NCBI RefSeq assembly: GCF_022811685.1
Contig: NZ_CP094532.1
Coordinates: 2,584,501-2,648,500, forward strand
Length of the DNA stretch: 64,000 nucleotides
Direction: 5' to 3'
Source of the DNA: Chryseobacterium suipulveris
GTDB taxonomy: Bacteria > Bacteroidota > Bacteroidia > Flavobacteriales > Weeksellaceae
The notes below the pieces were generated by a model. That model saw only the letters and a list, made by a program, of their open reading frames with translations, made no database searches and was not told the origin of the DNA. Of the stretch, positions 44,084-54,150 are shown piece by piece. How positions within the stretch are numbered: the first letter of the stretch is position 1; every line of letters begins with the position of its first letter. A program made the translations under genes and the position numbers.

Positions 44084-46566
44084 AAATTAAACTGTTCGAA
44101 ATGATATGTAAAATGCTTCCTGTGAAACAACTCCCACATTTCTTTATTTATGGTATGGAATAACGGATGTGCGTGTTCTGCTTTCGGATTTTCTCTGTAA
44201 TAAATCAAAAATTCCGTAAGCGTTTCCATAAATTTTTGTTTGGCTTCATCCAGATTTTTATATCTCAGCGGTGCATTTTCATTTTCCGGTAATTCTTCAT
44301 ATTTCAAACCTCTCGAAATAGGTTTATTTTTATACAGCCAATCGTGAAGTTTTTCAAGTTGTTCTTCGGATTGCTCACGAAATGGAGCTTCAGTTTTCCC
44401 AATAGCAAAATGCATAAAATCTTCAAGATGTTCCAGCATATTTTGCGGCGTCATAATTCCAAATTCAGGTTTTGTATTAGCGGTTAAACCGTTCAGCATT
44501 TTCTGAATTTTCGTTTTGTTGAGTTCGATAAATGGCGATTTTTTCGCTACCAAAGTTAAAATCGTTGCCACGCAAACCACTTCTTCACGCTGATTCACAA
44601 CCTCGACCAACCATTTTACCACGCCCGAAGGAATATTTCTGCCCTTCACGCCACGGTTGATTTTTTCTTTCGCCGTCAAATAAACCGTAATCGTGTCGCC
44701 GGCATAAACGGGTTTGAAGAAACTTGCATTTTCGAGACCGTAATTTGCGATAACCGGGCCTTTTTTTCCAGAAACAAATAATCCCGCCGCCGCTGAAAGA
44801 ATAAAATATCCGTGAGCAACAGGCTTGTCGAAAATGGTTCCGTTCAGGGAAGTTGCATCGGTGTGTGCATAGAAATGGTCCCAGGAAACATTGGAGAAAT
44901 TCACGATATCTGCTTCTGTGACGGTTCTTCCAGCCGTTTCGAGCGAATCGCCGACTTCCACTTCTTCAAAATATTTGTGGAACGGATGTTTATCGCTGTA
45001 TTTTTTCTCTGCACCTTGAGTGTAGATTTTGGTAATCGCCGTCAAAACATCGGGCGAACCTTGGATTGCCGTTTTCTGTAAAAAGAAATGAAGCCCGTTC
45101 AAACCGCCCATTTCTTCGCCACCTCCCGCTCTTCCGGGACCGCCGTGCATTAAAGTTGGCAACGGTGAACCGTGACCGGTAGATTCTTTTGCGTTATCGC
45201 GGTTCAAAACGAAAATTCTTCCGTGTGTGGAAGCCATTTTCCAGGAAGTTTCGGCTACAAATTTTTCGTCGTGGGAAATAATAGAACCCACCAAACTACC
45301 TTTTCCTCTTTTTGCCAATGCAGCAGCTTCTTCTGCATATTTATACGGCATCAAGGTAGAAACCGGCCCGAACGCTTCCACTTCGTGAGAAATATTTTTT
45401 TCAAACGGTTTATCGTTCAAAAAGACTTTTGGCGAAATGAATGCTCCACTTTCAAAATCAGCATCTACCAATTCGTGCTGTCCGTCGTATATAAGTTCGG
45501 TTTCGGCTTTCAACTGATTGATTTTTCCCTGTAAAACTTCGAGTTCTTTCTTCCCGACGATACTTCCCATTCTCGTTTCACGGTTCAAAGGATTCCCGAT
45601 TTTGGTTTGATCCAATACTTTTGAAAGCGCGTTCTGAACCTCGCCAATCAAATTTTCAGGAACGATAATTCTGCGGATTGCGGTGCACTTTTGTCCGGCT
45701 TTCGTGGTCATTTCGTTGCGAACTTCCTTGATGAACAAATCAAATTCCGGCGTTCCGGGTTTAGCATCAAGTCCCAAAATCGAGGCGTTCAAAGAATCGG
45801 CTTCCTTGTTGAAACGAACGGCATTCTGAGAAATCGAAGGCAGGGATTTCAGTTTTCTCCCTGTATTCGCAGAACCGGTAAACAAAACGGAATCACCATC
45901 CTGAACATAATCCAGAATATTCCCCGGCTCACCGCAAACCAACTGAAGTGCGCCTTCCGGAAGCAATCCACTTTCAATCATATCCTGGAAAACGGCATTG
46001 GTAAGGTAAGAACCGGGTGTTGCAGGTTTTACAATACTTGGAACTCCCGCCAACAATGAGGTCGAAAGTTTTTCCATCATTCCCCAAACCGGAAAATTGT
46101 AGGCATTAATCTGAACGGAAACACCTTCACTCGGCGTTAAAATGTGCGTTCCGAGATGTGTTCCGTTGGCCGAAATTTTCTGAACATCGCCATCCACCCA
46201 AAACGGTGTATTGGGCAACATTCTTTTCGCCAAACCGGAATAGGTAAAAAATGTCCCGAAACCGCCTTCAATATCCACCCAAGAATCAACATGCGTTGCA
46301 CCGGTTTTATAGGAAAGTTCGTAGTATTTTTTCTTTCTCTCGAGAAGATATAATGCGATATTTTTCAGCATTTCGCCACGGTCGTAGAAAGTCATAGAAG
46401 ACAAGTTTCTGTAACCAACCGTTCTTCCGTAATGCAGTGCTTCTTCAAAATTAATTCCGTCGGTATCGGAAATAGCGACGAGTTCACCGTTAACGGCATT
46501 GAAAAGTTTAATTCCTTCTCCTGTTCCTTCCTGCCATTGTCCGGCGATATAGTTTTTTAGTTTCAT
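44077..46566 (-). CDS. paaZ: PaaZ-like aldehyde dehydrogenase-MaoC protein with extra C-terminal domain
   Basis: An 829-residue protein. Residues 1-520 are an aldehyde dehydrogenase with the catalytic Cys in KAGQKCTAIRR and Glu in FNKEADSLNASILG. Residues of about 530-680 are a MaoC-type hydratase (WDHFYAHTDATSLNG, KPVAHGYFILSAAAGLF, NYGLENASFFKPVYAGD). E. coli PaaZ (about 680 residues) opens the ring of oxepin-CoA and oxidises the aldehyde. Here about 140 more residues follow with MTPQNMLEHLEDFMHFA and HPLFHTINKEMWELFHRKHF, which resemble DinB/DUF1569-like four-helix domains. No paaABC genes are seen nearby. Confidence 0.88.
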   Translation of the reverse strand: MKLKNYIAGQWQEGTGEGIKLFNAVNGELVAISDTDGINFEEALHYGRTVGYRNLSSMTFYDRGEMLKNIALYLLERKKKYYELSYKTGATHVDSWVDIEGGFGTFFTYSGLAKRMLPNTPFWVDGDVQKISANGTHLGTHILTPSEGVSVQINAYNFPVWGMMEKLSTSLLAGVPSIVKPATPGSYLTNAVFQDMIESGLLPEGALQLVCGEPGNILDYVQDGDSVLFTGSANTGRKLKSLPSISQNAVRFNKEADSLNASILGLDAKPGTPEFDLFIKEVRNEMTTKAGQKCTAIRRIIVPENLIGEVQNALSKVLDQTKIGNPLNRETRMGSIVGKKELEVLQGKINQLKAETELIYDGQHELVDADFESGAFISPKVFLNDKPFEKNISHEVEAFGPVSTLMPYKYAEEAAALAKRGKGSLVGSIISHDEKFVAETSWKMASTHGRIFVLNRDNAKESTGHGSPLPTLMHGGPGRAGGGEEMGGLNGLHFFLQKTAIQGSPDVLTAITKIYTQGAEKKYSDKHPFHKYFEEVEVGDSLETAGRTVTEADIVNFSNVSWDHFYAHTDATSLNGTIFDKPVAHGYFILSAAAGLFVSGKKGPVIANYGLENASFFKPVYAGDTITVYLTAKEKINRGVKGRNIPSGVVKWLVEVVNQREEVVCVATILTLVAKKSPFIELNKTKIQKMLNGLTANTKPEFGIMTPQNMLEHLEDFMHFAIGKTEAPFREQSEEQLEKLHDWLYKNKPISRGLKYEELPENENAPLRYKNLDEAKQKFMETLTEFLIYYRENPKAEHAHPLFHTINKEMWELFHRKHFTYHFEQFNLI

Positions 46567-46577
46567 TTTTTTTAATG

Positions 46578-46609
46578 TAACAATTTAGCAATTTACCAAT
46601 GTAGCAATT
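46578..46609. repeat. Period-8 array upstream of paaZ
   Basis: Octamers TAACAATT, TAGCAATT, TACCAATG and TAGCAATT begin 12 bp before the paaZ ATG. The inverse complement (AATTGCTACATTGGTAAATT) is close to 44052-44075. Confidence 0.7.
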
Positions 46610-46659
46610 ATCTGATGATTAATGCATTTCGTAAAAAGTAAGTTGGGTCTTTGTCCTAA

Positions 46660-46732
46660 AAATAAGTTGTGGATAAAGCCAATTCGTTTCGTTACTTTTT
46701 TTAAACGGGCTAAAGCCCGTTCCTATTGATCC
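46660..46732. repeat. GGCTAAAGCC dispersed element, copy 1
   Basis: AATAAGTTGTGGATAAAGCC, about 20 bp, then the hairpin AACGGGCTAAAGCCCGTT (46704-46721) and TCCTATTGA. The same two-part layout recurs at 56303-56372. It sits in the 302-bp gap upstream of paaZ, which shows no ORF. Confidence 0.7.
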
Positions 46733-46868
46733 GCATCTCTTTTTTCGTCAAATTGATTATGTTTTTTCCGAGGGTTAAGATACGGAAAATTTGAGTTTGT
46801 ACTTTATTTCAAAATAACAACAAGTTTTATTCTTTCTAATAATTATTGAGCGTCCTGTGTCTTTAGAA

Positions 46869-47903
46869 TTATGATTTTCTTAGCGAGAACGTCAACCAGT
46901 AGGAGGAAAAGAAGAAGTAGAAATCCCGAAAAAAAACGATATTCACCTGGAGCAGGAAAGAAAAAAACTTCAAATAAAGATTGGCGAAAAGAAACATTGC
47001 TAATAGTTTCGTCCATAAATCTTTAGTAAAATAGAAAATACTTGCAATGCATAAAAATGCTGCAACTGATATTTTCTTGAAACTTGACAAACCATCTATC
47101 AGTATTGCCCTATATTGACTGAAAGAAAATTCTGCGGGATCTGAAAGATATCTACGACGATAAATAAATGTATCGTAAAACACATCGTTCCATCCAGGAT
47201 ATTTGTTAATTTTTAAGATGAGGATGTACATCAATAGAATTGTGACGCCAGAAACAAAGCTTAGCCAATGTATTTTTTTCTTAGTGATGAAATCGTACAG
47301 AAAAACAGTTCCAAAATAGCTTAAGGTGAAAATTACCATATCCGGTCTTGTAAAAACCAGTAAAAGTAATACCATACACTGAATCAAGAAATTTTGTTTA
47401 TCTAATATTACATAAAAAAACCAAAGCATCAGTAAGATCGTCAACATATCAGGAGATGGGATTGTCGCCAAAAATCGAAATTGCGGAATAAGAAGCAGAC
47501 CCACAGTAAACAAAAATGACAAAATTGTTTTTTCCGGAATTATCTTGTTAAAAATTGAAAAGAGAAGAAATCCGAAAATAAAAAACGAAATTAGATTAGG
47601 CAAGAATACTGAAAGTGGCGCAATAATACCTAAGTTACTAAAGACAAAAATCAGCGCCACAAACAAAACTTTGAACGAGTAGTATGGTATCTGTTGGATA
47701 AATGCTTGTGGGTTTTGTGAGATGAAACTTTTCCAATCCCGAATATGTTCGTCTTCTCCATTTTGAAGAACATTAACTCCAGTCATGTTATCATATGAAG
47801 CCGCGGGAGCTTCGCTCCTTATAGCAGAATATACATCATTCTTAAGTTGGACATTATCGACTGGTGAGTCTACAATGAAACTACTTCCCAGATATCCAGG
47901 CAT
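46869..47903 (-). pseudogene. Polytopic membrane protein (GT-C-like) with disrupted 5' end
   Basis: The open frame of 344 residues starts MPGYLGSSFIV, where the family would be expected to have a cytoplasmic start and first membrane helix. About ten membrane segments are visible. Upstream in the same strand an ATG at 47997-47999 begins MINSVKIYYFLLLIVSVLLF, a typical first helix, but it stops within 22 codons. The main frame continues upstream as RSYGWDMPG before an in-frame TAG. So the 5' part appears to be out of frame by at least two changes. Alternatively the gene starts at MPG and is functional. Resembles GT-C glycosyltransferases only by topology and the TRPD/SPDM loops. Confidence 0.55.
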
Positions 47904-48054
47904 ATCCCAACCATAACTTCTCTGCTAAAAATTATGATAAAAAAGCAAAACACTGACAATTAGGAGCAAAAAATAATAAATTTTAACTGAATTAATCATG
48001 TGAAACAAGGAGTTTAATCATAACGTTGAGCAAGTTACGGATTTTGATTTTTCA

Positions 48055-48095
48055 ATAAACAAAAAACCCTTTCTTTGCATGACATAGAAAGGGTT
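48055..48095 (-). terminator. Terminator after gltA
   Basis: AACCCTTTCT (48065-48074) and AGAAAGGGTT (48086-48095) pair; on the minus strand a T run follows. It lies 30 bp past the gltA stop. Confidence 0.8.
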
Positions 48096-48124
48096 GTATG
48101 AAAAATTTTTGAAATATTGGAAAT

Positions 48125-49411
48125 TTATCTCGCGTTCATATCGACATAGTCGCGTTTTTGTGCGCCTTGGTAAACCTGTCTTGGTCTTCCGATTGGGTCG
48201 TTTTTCAGGCGCATTTCTTTCCATTGTGAAATCCATCCCGGTAATCTTCCCAAAGCGAACATTACGGTGAACATTTCTGTTGGGATTCCTAAGGCGCGGT
48301 AAATGATTCCTGAGTAGAAATCCACGTTTGGATAGAGTTTTCTGCTTACGAAGTATTCGTCTTCCAGCGCCACTCTCTCCAACTGCATTGCGATATCGAG
48401 TGCTTTATCCTCGATTCCGAGTGCGTCGAGAATATCGTCTGCAGCTTTTTTGATGATTTTCGCACGTGGGTCGAAGTTCTTGTAAACGCGGTGTCCGAAT
48501 CCCATCAAACGGAAATTATCGTCCTTATTTTTTGCTTTCTCTACATATTTTGCAACGTCTCCGCCATCTTGCTCAATCATTTCGAGCATTTCGATTACTG
48601 CCTGGTTTGCTCCGCCGTGAAGCGGTCCCCAAAGTGCAGAAATCCCTGCAGAAACTGAAGCGAACAAACCTGTGTGTGCAGAACCAACCATTCTTACTGT
48701 GGAAGTGGAACAGTTTTGCTCGTGGTCTGCGTGAAGCATCAATAATTTGTCCAAAGCATCTACTACAACAGGATTCATCACAAATTCTTCGTTTGGACGA
48801 CGGAAGCACATTTTATAGAAATTCTCCACATAATTCAGGGAGTTGTCTCCGTGGTTAATTGGGAATCCCATTTTCTTTCTGTATGTCCACGCGCAAAGGT
48901 GTGAGAACTTTGCGATCAGCATTTCTGCAGCGTGGTCCAAATCTTCTTTGGAAGAAACATCCACCGCTTTCGGGTTGAACGCCGTCAAAGCAGAAGTGAG
49001 TGAAGAAAGAACTCCCATCGGATGCGCAGAACGCGGGAAAACGTCGATGAGTCGCTTCATTTCGTCAGCAACGTAATTGTATTTTTTTATTCCTGCATCG
49101 AATTTACCAAATTGGTCTTTGTTCGGCAATTCACCGTGAAGCAGCAAATACATCACCTCGGTGAAGTTGGATTTTTCTGCAATCTGCTCGATTGGGTAAC
49201 CTCTGTAATACAGCTCACCCTGATCACCGTCGAGGTAAGTAATTTCGCTGATGGTTGCTCCGGTGTTCTTGTAACCAAGATCGAGTGTGATTAAACCGGT
49301 TTGGTCTCTGAGTTTGGAAATATCGATTCCACGGTCGCCGAGCGTGCTGTCGATGATCGGATATTCATAAGAATTCCCGTCGTAATTCAATACAACTTTA
49401 TTGTCTGACAT
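48125..49411 (-). CDS. gltA: Citrate synthase
   Basis: A 428-residue hexameric-type citrate synthase, condensing acetyl-CoA and oxaloacetate. Conserved sites: MHADHEQNCSTSTVRMVGSAH, the second catalytic His in GFGHRVYKNFDPRA, and VDFYSGIIYRALGIP with the catalytic Asp. ENFYKMCFR and the N-terminal VVLNYDGNSYEYPIID are as in proteobacterial GltA. It follows eno on the same strand with 95 bp between. Confidence 0.97.
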   Translation of the reverse strand: MSDNKVVLNYDGNSYEYPIIDSTLGDRGIDISKLRDQTGLITLDLGYKNTGATISEITYLDGDQGELYYRGYPIEQIAEKSNFTEVMYLLLHGELPNKDQFGKFDAGIKKYNYVADEMKRLIDVFPRSAHPMGVLSSLTSALTAFNPKAVDVSSKEDLDHAAEMLIAKFSHLCAWTYRKKMGFPINHGDNSLNYVENFYKMCFRRPNEEFVMNPVVVDALDKLLMLHADHEQNCSTSTVRMVGSAHTGLFASVSAGISALWGPLHGGANQAVIEMLEMIEQDGGDVAKYVEKAKNKDDNFRLMGFGHRVYKNFDPRAKIIKKAADDILDALGIEDKALDIAMQLERVALEDEYFVSRKLYPNVDFYSGIIYRALGIPTEMFTVMFALGRLPGWISQWKEMRLKNDPIGRPRQVYQGAQKRDYVDMNAR

Positions 49412-49506
49412 TTTATAATTTATTTTTCTACTAATTTATGAATATTGAGAGATAACCGCAAATAAATCAATGCGCTATTTGTTATTCATACAATATATTT
49501 TTTCTA

Positions 49507-50891
<1,385 letters not shown>

Positions 50892-51415
50892 GTTAAAATT
50901 GAGCATTTATTAATGTTTGCAAAAATGATTTTGATAAGGTTTGCGTTAATTTTTGGTTAATTTCCTGGATTTGTTGAAAAGTAATGATTCTTGAAAAAGA
51001 AATTGCGTGGATTATCATTATTAAGCTAAAATGAGCGCGAAACTTGGCTATTAAAAACCATTATGAAGCGCTTCAGCAAGTCTAGCTCAATTTTTCGCAC
51101 CTATCCAGAAAAATTCACACTAGGTCATTCATTTGCCCCAAACCTGTCCGCCAACAAGCAAGCATTTTGCGTCTTCACCGCTATTCCCTTTTTTTTAATG
51201 AAAAAAATATGGAGGGCTTACTTATTCAGAAAACCTTTTGAAATTTTAGCCGCATGTTCTAAACTTGGAAGTCCTATTGATTTTCGATTTCGATTTACTT
51301 TTGGGTTTTGCAGGAAAGAACAATAATTAGAAGTAAGAGAAAAGTTAGCTTGAAGAAAAGTTTCATCATTTTAATTCTTTAATTTCCTAAATTTACATAA
51401 TAAACAAATCCAAAA
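50892..51415. other. Gene-free stretch upstream of eno
   Basis: No credible gene. An ATG-started frame at 51063-51326 (+) is Phe/Arg-rich with no motif. No RNA gene is recognised. Confidence 0.5.
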
Positions 51416-51523
51416 ATGAAAAAGCTCACACTAACAATTGCAGCTTTTTCCCTGCTCACGACTTATAGCTGCAAGAAAGTCAATTTTTTGTTTAATTGGG
51501 GAAATAATATAACAAATACTTAA
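51416..51523 (+). pseudogene. Lipoprotein signal-peptide remnant (35 codons)
   Basis: A short frame encodes MKKLTLTIAAFSLLTTYSC, a lipoprotein signal with lipobox, then only 16 more residues and a stop. The sequence before its ATG (AATTTCCTAAATTTACATA) is nearly the same as that before the lipoprotein at 55649. It looks like the front part of a related lipoprotein gene cut short, or a leader peptide. Confidence 0.55.
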
Positions 51524-51549
51524 GAATATCATTTGAAAAATTCCTTAGA

Positions 51550-51890
51550 TTAAATTTGATACCCTAGTAATTTTCTGATTAGATAAAAGAATCTTTCAAT
51601 CAACCGCAAATCTTGAGTGACAATTTCTGCATTACCTTTCATCTCCTTATCGAACGGGAGTGTTTTGTTATAAGAAGTCTTAAGTCCTTTCGGCAGAAGA
51701 ACGTCGATATAGTAATTTCATTTATAGTCAGGTGTCAAAGAAATATTTTTAACCCGTCCTTCCACAATTCCAAATTCCTGATAGCGGAAGTTGTAGAGCT
51801 TTATCAACACTTTTTGCCCTGACGAAATTTTCCCAGAGTTGGTTGCCGGCACCAACATTCTTCCAACGATTGCAATCTCATTTTTTATCC
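51550..51890 (-). pseudogene. HlyD-family secretion protein, C-terminal fragment with internal stop
   Basis: On the minus strand the frame reads NEIAIVGRMLVPATNSGKIS, then GQKVLIKLYNFRYQEFGIVE and VKNISLTPDYK, then TGA (51718-51720), then, in the same frame, NYYIDVLLPKGLKTSYNKTL and ending LIERFFYLIRKLLGYQI. This is the C-terminal quarter of a flavobacterial HlyD-type adaptor of bacteriocin/RiPP exporters. The N-terminal three quarters are missing; its upstream edge meets the 3' end of the lipoprotein gene at 51878. Not functional as read. Confidence 0.82.
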
Positions 51891-52765
51891 GGCTTATTAA
51901 TAAAATTAACATACTCTCGTAAATCAAGCAAGTCGTTATTAAATCGTAGTTGGTCAAGACCTTGAGGATTTTCAACAGGACTTGTCTCCATTTTACCTGT
52001 TAATGAATTGATTTGCATCTGTGTTCCATAGATTTGCTTTTTTCCTTCATTAATTTTGATCCTGTCTATAAGGTATGTATAATATCGTGGTTTTATGTTA
52101 GGAAGTGGAGAAGAAAACATTTGTAAAATTTCCTTTTGAAAAGCGAGATCAGAATCACTATGTTGCGCAACAAACCAAATGGTTTCAAGTAACTTACAAT
52201 CACAATCATTTTCTGCTATTTTCTTAATTCCAAATTTAGACAAAGCTCGTTTGATGTCTTGCCTATTTTGATTATCATTATTTGTTATCACAGCCATTAT
52301 ACTATCTATCTCTTTCTTTGTTCCAGTAAAAAAATTATCGGGTAAATTCCTATAATACTGATCTTTATACAGTATCTCCGTAAAACTAATGCGAAGACTA
52401 TCATAATCAGGAGTTGTTTTGCAGGAAGTTAATTCATTATAATAGGATATCGATGATGAGTCTAATGAACATTTATTGATTTTAGAAAAGTTATTTTTAA
52501 TATAATTATTAGCAACTGATAGATACTTGTCGTTTTCAGAAATTTTCATATAGTTTAATACTCTTGCTTTCTTATTTTTGTCAAGGTATTCAATATTTGG
52601 AAATAGATGCTTAAAGGTGAAGTCGGCTAGCTTTTCCTTCTCATCATTTATCAGGTAAGCATCCGCAATCCTAAAATATTCTTGCACTCTCTGTCTTTCA
52701 TAGTTTAAATTAGTACAATTAATTATGATAAGAAAAATAAATATAATATTAAATGATATCTTCAT
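51878..52765 (-). CDS. Lipoprotein with DUF6624-like C-terminal domain
   Basis: A 295-residue protein with a lipoprotein signal (FIFLIIINC). The mature N-terminal two thirds is unrecognised and Lys/Asn-rich. The C-terminal part, ETIWFVAQHSDSDLAFQKE, then PRYYTYLIDRI, GKKQIYGTQMQ and LREYVNFI, resembles DUF6624. It is AT-rich compared with its neighbours. The stop overlaps the HlyD fragment, so its last residues may be altered by the deletion. Function is unknown; it is downstream of the broken peptide-maturase gene. Confidence 0.65.
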   Translation of the reverse strand: MKISFNIIFIFLIIINCTNLNYERQRVQEYFRIADAYLINDEKEKLADFTFKHLFPNIEYLDKNKKARVLNYMKISENDKYLSVANNYIKNNFSKINKCSLDSSSISYYNELTSCKTTPDYDSLRISFTEILYKDQYYRNLPDNFFTGTKKEIDSIMAVITNNDNQNRQDIKRALSKFGIKKIAENDCDCKLLETIWFVAQHSDSDLAFQKEILQMFSSPLPNIKPRYYTYLIDRIKINEGKKQIYGTQMQINSLTGKMETSPVENPQGLDQLRFNNDLLDLREYVNFINKPDKK

Positions 52766-52946
52766 GATTTATTATTTTAGAAATCGGAAATTTTGGAGGA
52801 AACACCTCATATCCATTTGTTTGAAATATGTTAGAGCTGCTACAAACATAAAAGTCTTCTATAACAGATTTTGAGATTTTTGATCTTCTTATAAACCAAT
52901 GAGATAGTGGGAAAGAAGGTTTTCTAAAATTAAGCTTTTTTTTCAT
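52749..52946 (-). CDS. Small ORF coupled to the broken ATP-grasp gene
   Basis: A 65-residue frame that starts 17 bp inside the 3' end of the ATP-grasp gene and overlaps the lipoprotein gene by 17 bp. It is Lys/Ser/Phe-rich with two Pro-rich segments (FRKPSFPLSHWF and VFPPKFPISK) and one Cys. I do not recognise it. The position matches where a second maturation gene (gwsS) or helper would start, but no SPASM cysteines are present. Confidence 0.45.
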   Translation of the reverse strand: MKKKLNFRKPSFPLSHWFIRRSKISKSVIEDFYVCSSSNIFQTNGYEVFPPKFPISKIINHEDII

Positions 52947-53910
52947 GGTGGGTATTTGTTAATATTTTTCCAACTTTTTTTTCTAAAAAATAATTACAAG
53001 GACGGGATACCATTCCGAACTGACCTACAGGATTTATTTCTAAAAAATAATACTCCCAGTTTTTAGTCACAATCATATCAATAGAACATGTAATTAATTT
53101 TAATTCTATAATCATTTTTCTTAATTTTTCTTCAATATTCCTTGGAAGTTTGTAAGGAACAAACCGATTAGGTCTTTGAAAATTATAATCTCTGAAATCC
53201 AGTCTTGTCTGTTTATCATTTTGAGAAAATATTGCCATTGAATAAAATTCTCCGTCACAATAAAAATTCTCAATTCAAATTTCTTTTCTATTTCTTCCTG
53301 AATTTTAGAGGGGAAAAAATTATCTGCATTATTTTTTAAAAATTTAATTCGACTTGTATATAAAGTAAATATCTCTTTATTATAGTTGTATGATGTTGCT
53401 TCTCCTATCGCTTTTGTTATTAATTGTTTATTTCCTAATTTTTTTTTTGATGTGTTTGGTCGAGTTCGTCACGACTGTGAAAGGAACTTTTAATCCATAT
53501 TTTATCGCGATGCAAATATTTTTTAGCTTATCTATTCTTTGAGAATATTTATTAACCCATAACGATTCTAAGAAAAAGTATTCGAAAAAAAAGTATATGC
53601 GACCTAATTCACCCATTAAGTGAAGTTCTAGCGTTTTGTCACTACCATATGTATTGAAAAATGGCACATTATCAAACACGCTTTCATCATAAGTTCTTCT
53701 AAACCATACAGTTTTAACTTTATGTGGATTAATAATATTATCTTTAAATTCGAAAAAACTACTATTAATTTTTAAATTGAAATCTGAAAAAATTAAATCT
53801 TCACCATTGATTCTAACAATATTTTCTATATTGCTAGCAAATATCCAATCCATAACGTTGTCAGTTGTAGTTTCTCCCTTGTCTTTACTAAAAATAACAA
53901 TATAACTCAT
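52930..53910 (-). pseudogene. Grasp-with-spasm type ATP-grasp peptide maturase (gwsG-like), two frameshifts
   Basis: The protein is readable in three pieces. Piece 1 (53910-53428) starts MSYIVIFSKDKG and has VKTVWFRRTYDES. Piece 2, in another frame between about 53437 and 53262, reads GNKQLITKAIGEATSYNYNK and NFFPSKIQEEIEKKFELRI. Piece 3 returns to the first frame: DGEFYSMAIFSQNDKQTRLD, NRFVPYKLP, SIDMIVTKNWEYYFLEINPV and GQFGMVSRPCNYFLEKKV. Joined, they give about 320 residues of a graspetide-type ATP-grasp ligase, which makes ester or amide bonds in a precursor peptide. Piece 1 ends in a 10-T run (53439-53448); the second shift is near 53262-53266. Confidence 0.85.
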
Positions 53911-53930
53911 GATTATATAAGTACGTTATA

Positions 53931-53954
53931 AAAAAACACACAAAAATGTGTGTT
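53931..53954 (-). terminator. Hairpin with T run between precursor and maturase genes
   Basis: On the minus strand AACACAC, a 6-nt loop and GTGTGTT are followed by further T. It lies 28 bp past the stop of the putative precursor and 20 bp before the maturase ATG. It could be the usual partial terminator that lets precursor mRNA exceed maturase mRNA. Confidence 0.6.
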
Positions 53955-53981
53955 CTAATTAATAATTCTTACAGTTAATAA

Positions 53982-54150
53982 TTATACCATTGGAGCGACC
54001 CAATCATATCTCACTCTATCTACAGTATAACAACCGCACTGAGTTTGGGTTGCTTCATTGCGATAAGTATCGCCAAGTGAGGCGCGCCAATTATTCTTCT
54101 CATGGTTTCTTTCTTGAATTTTTTTGAATTCAGCTTTTCCAGTTTTTCAT
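53982..54150 (-). pseudogene. Degenerate RiPP precursor peptide gene (gwsA-like)
   Basis: An ATG at 54148-54150 is followed by the wrong frame (MKNWKS and stop). In the next frame the leader reads KLEKLNSKKF, as in flavobacterial grasp-with-spasm precursors. A third frame gives a core with GDTYRNEATQTQCGCYTVDR and RYDWVAPMV and stops at 53982-53984. One base short in the A run after ATG and one more shift would join them. It lies directly upstream of the broken ATP-grasp gene, where a precursor belongs. Confidence 0.5.

Noticed and set aside
51063..51326. An 87-codon + strand ORF upstream of eno
   Set aside because: Phe/Arg/Lys-rich without motif or signal; looks like random translation of AT-rich DNA.
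51878..51975. Continuous 85-residue protein at 51718-51975
   Set aside because: It joins antisense or out-of-frame sequence of the lipoprotein gene to the HlyD fragment; only the HlyD part is meaningful.
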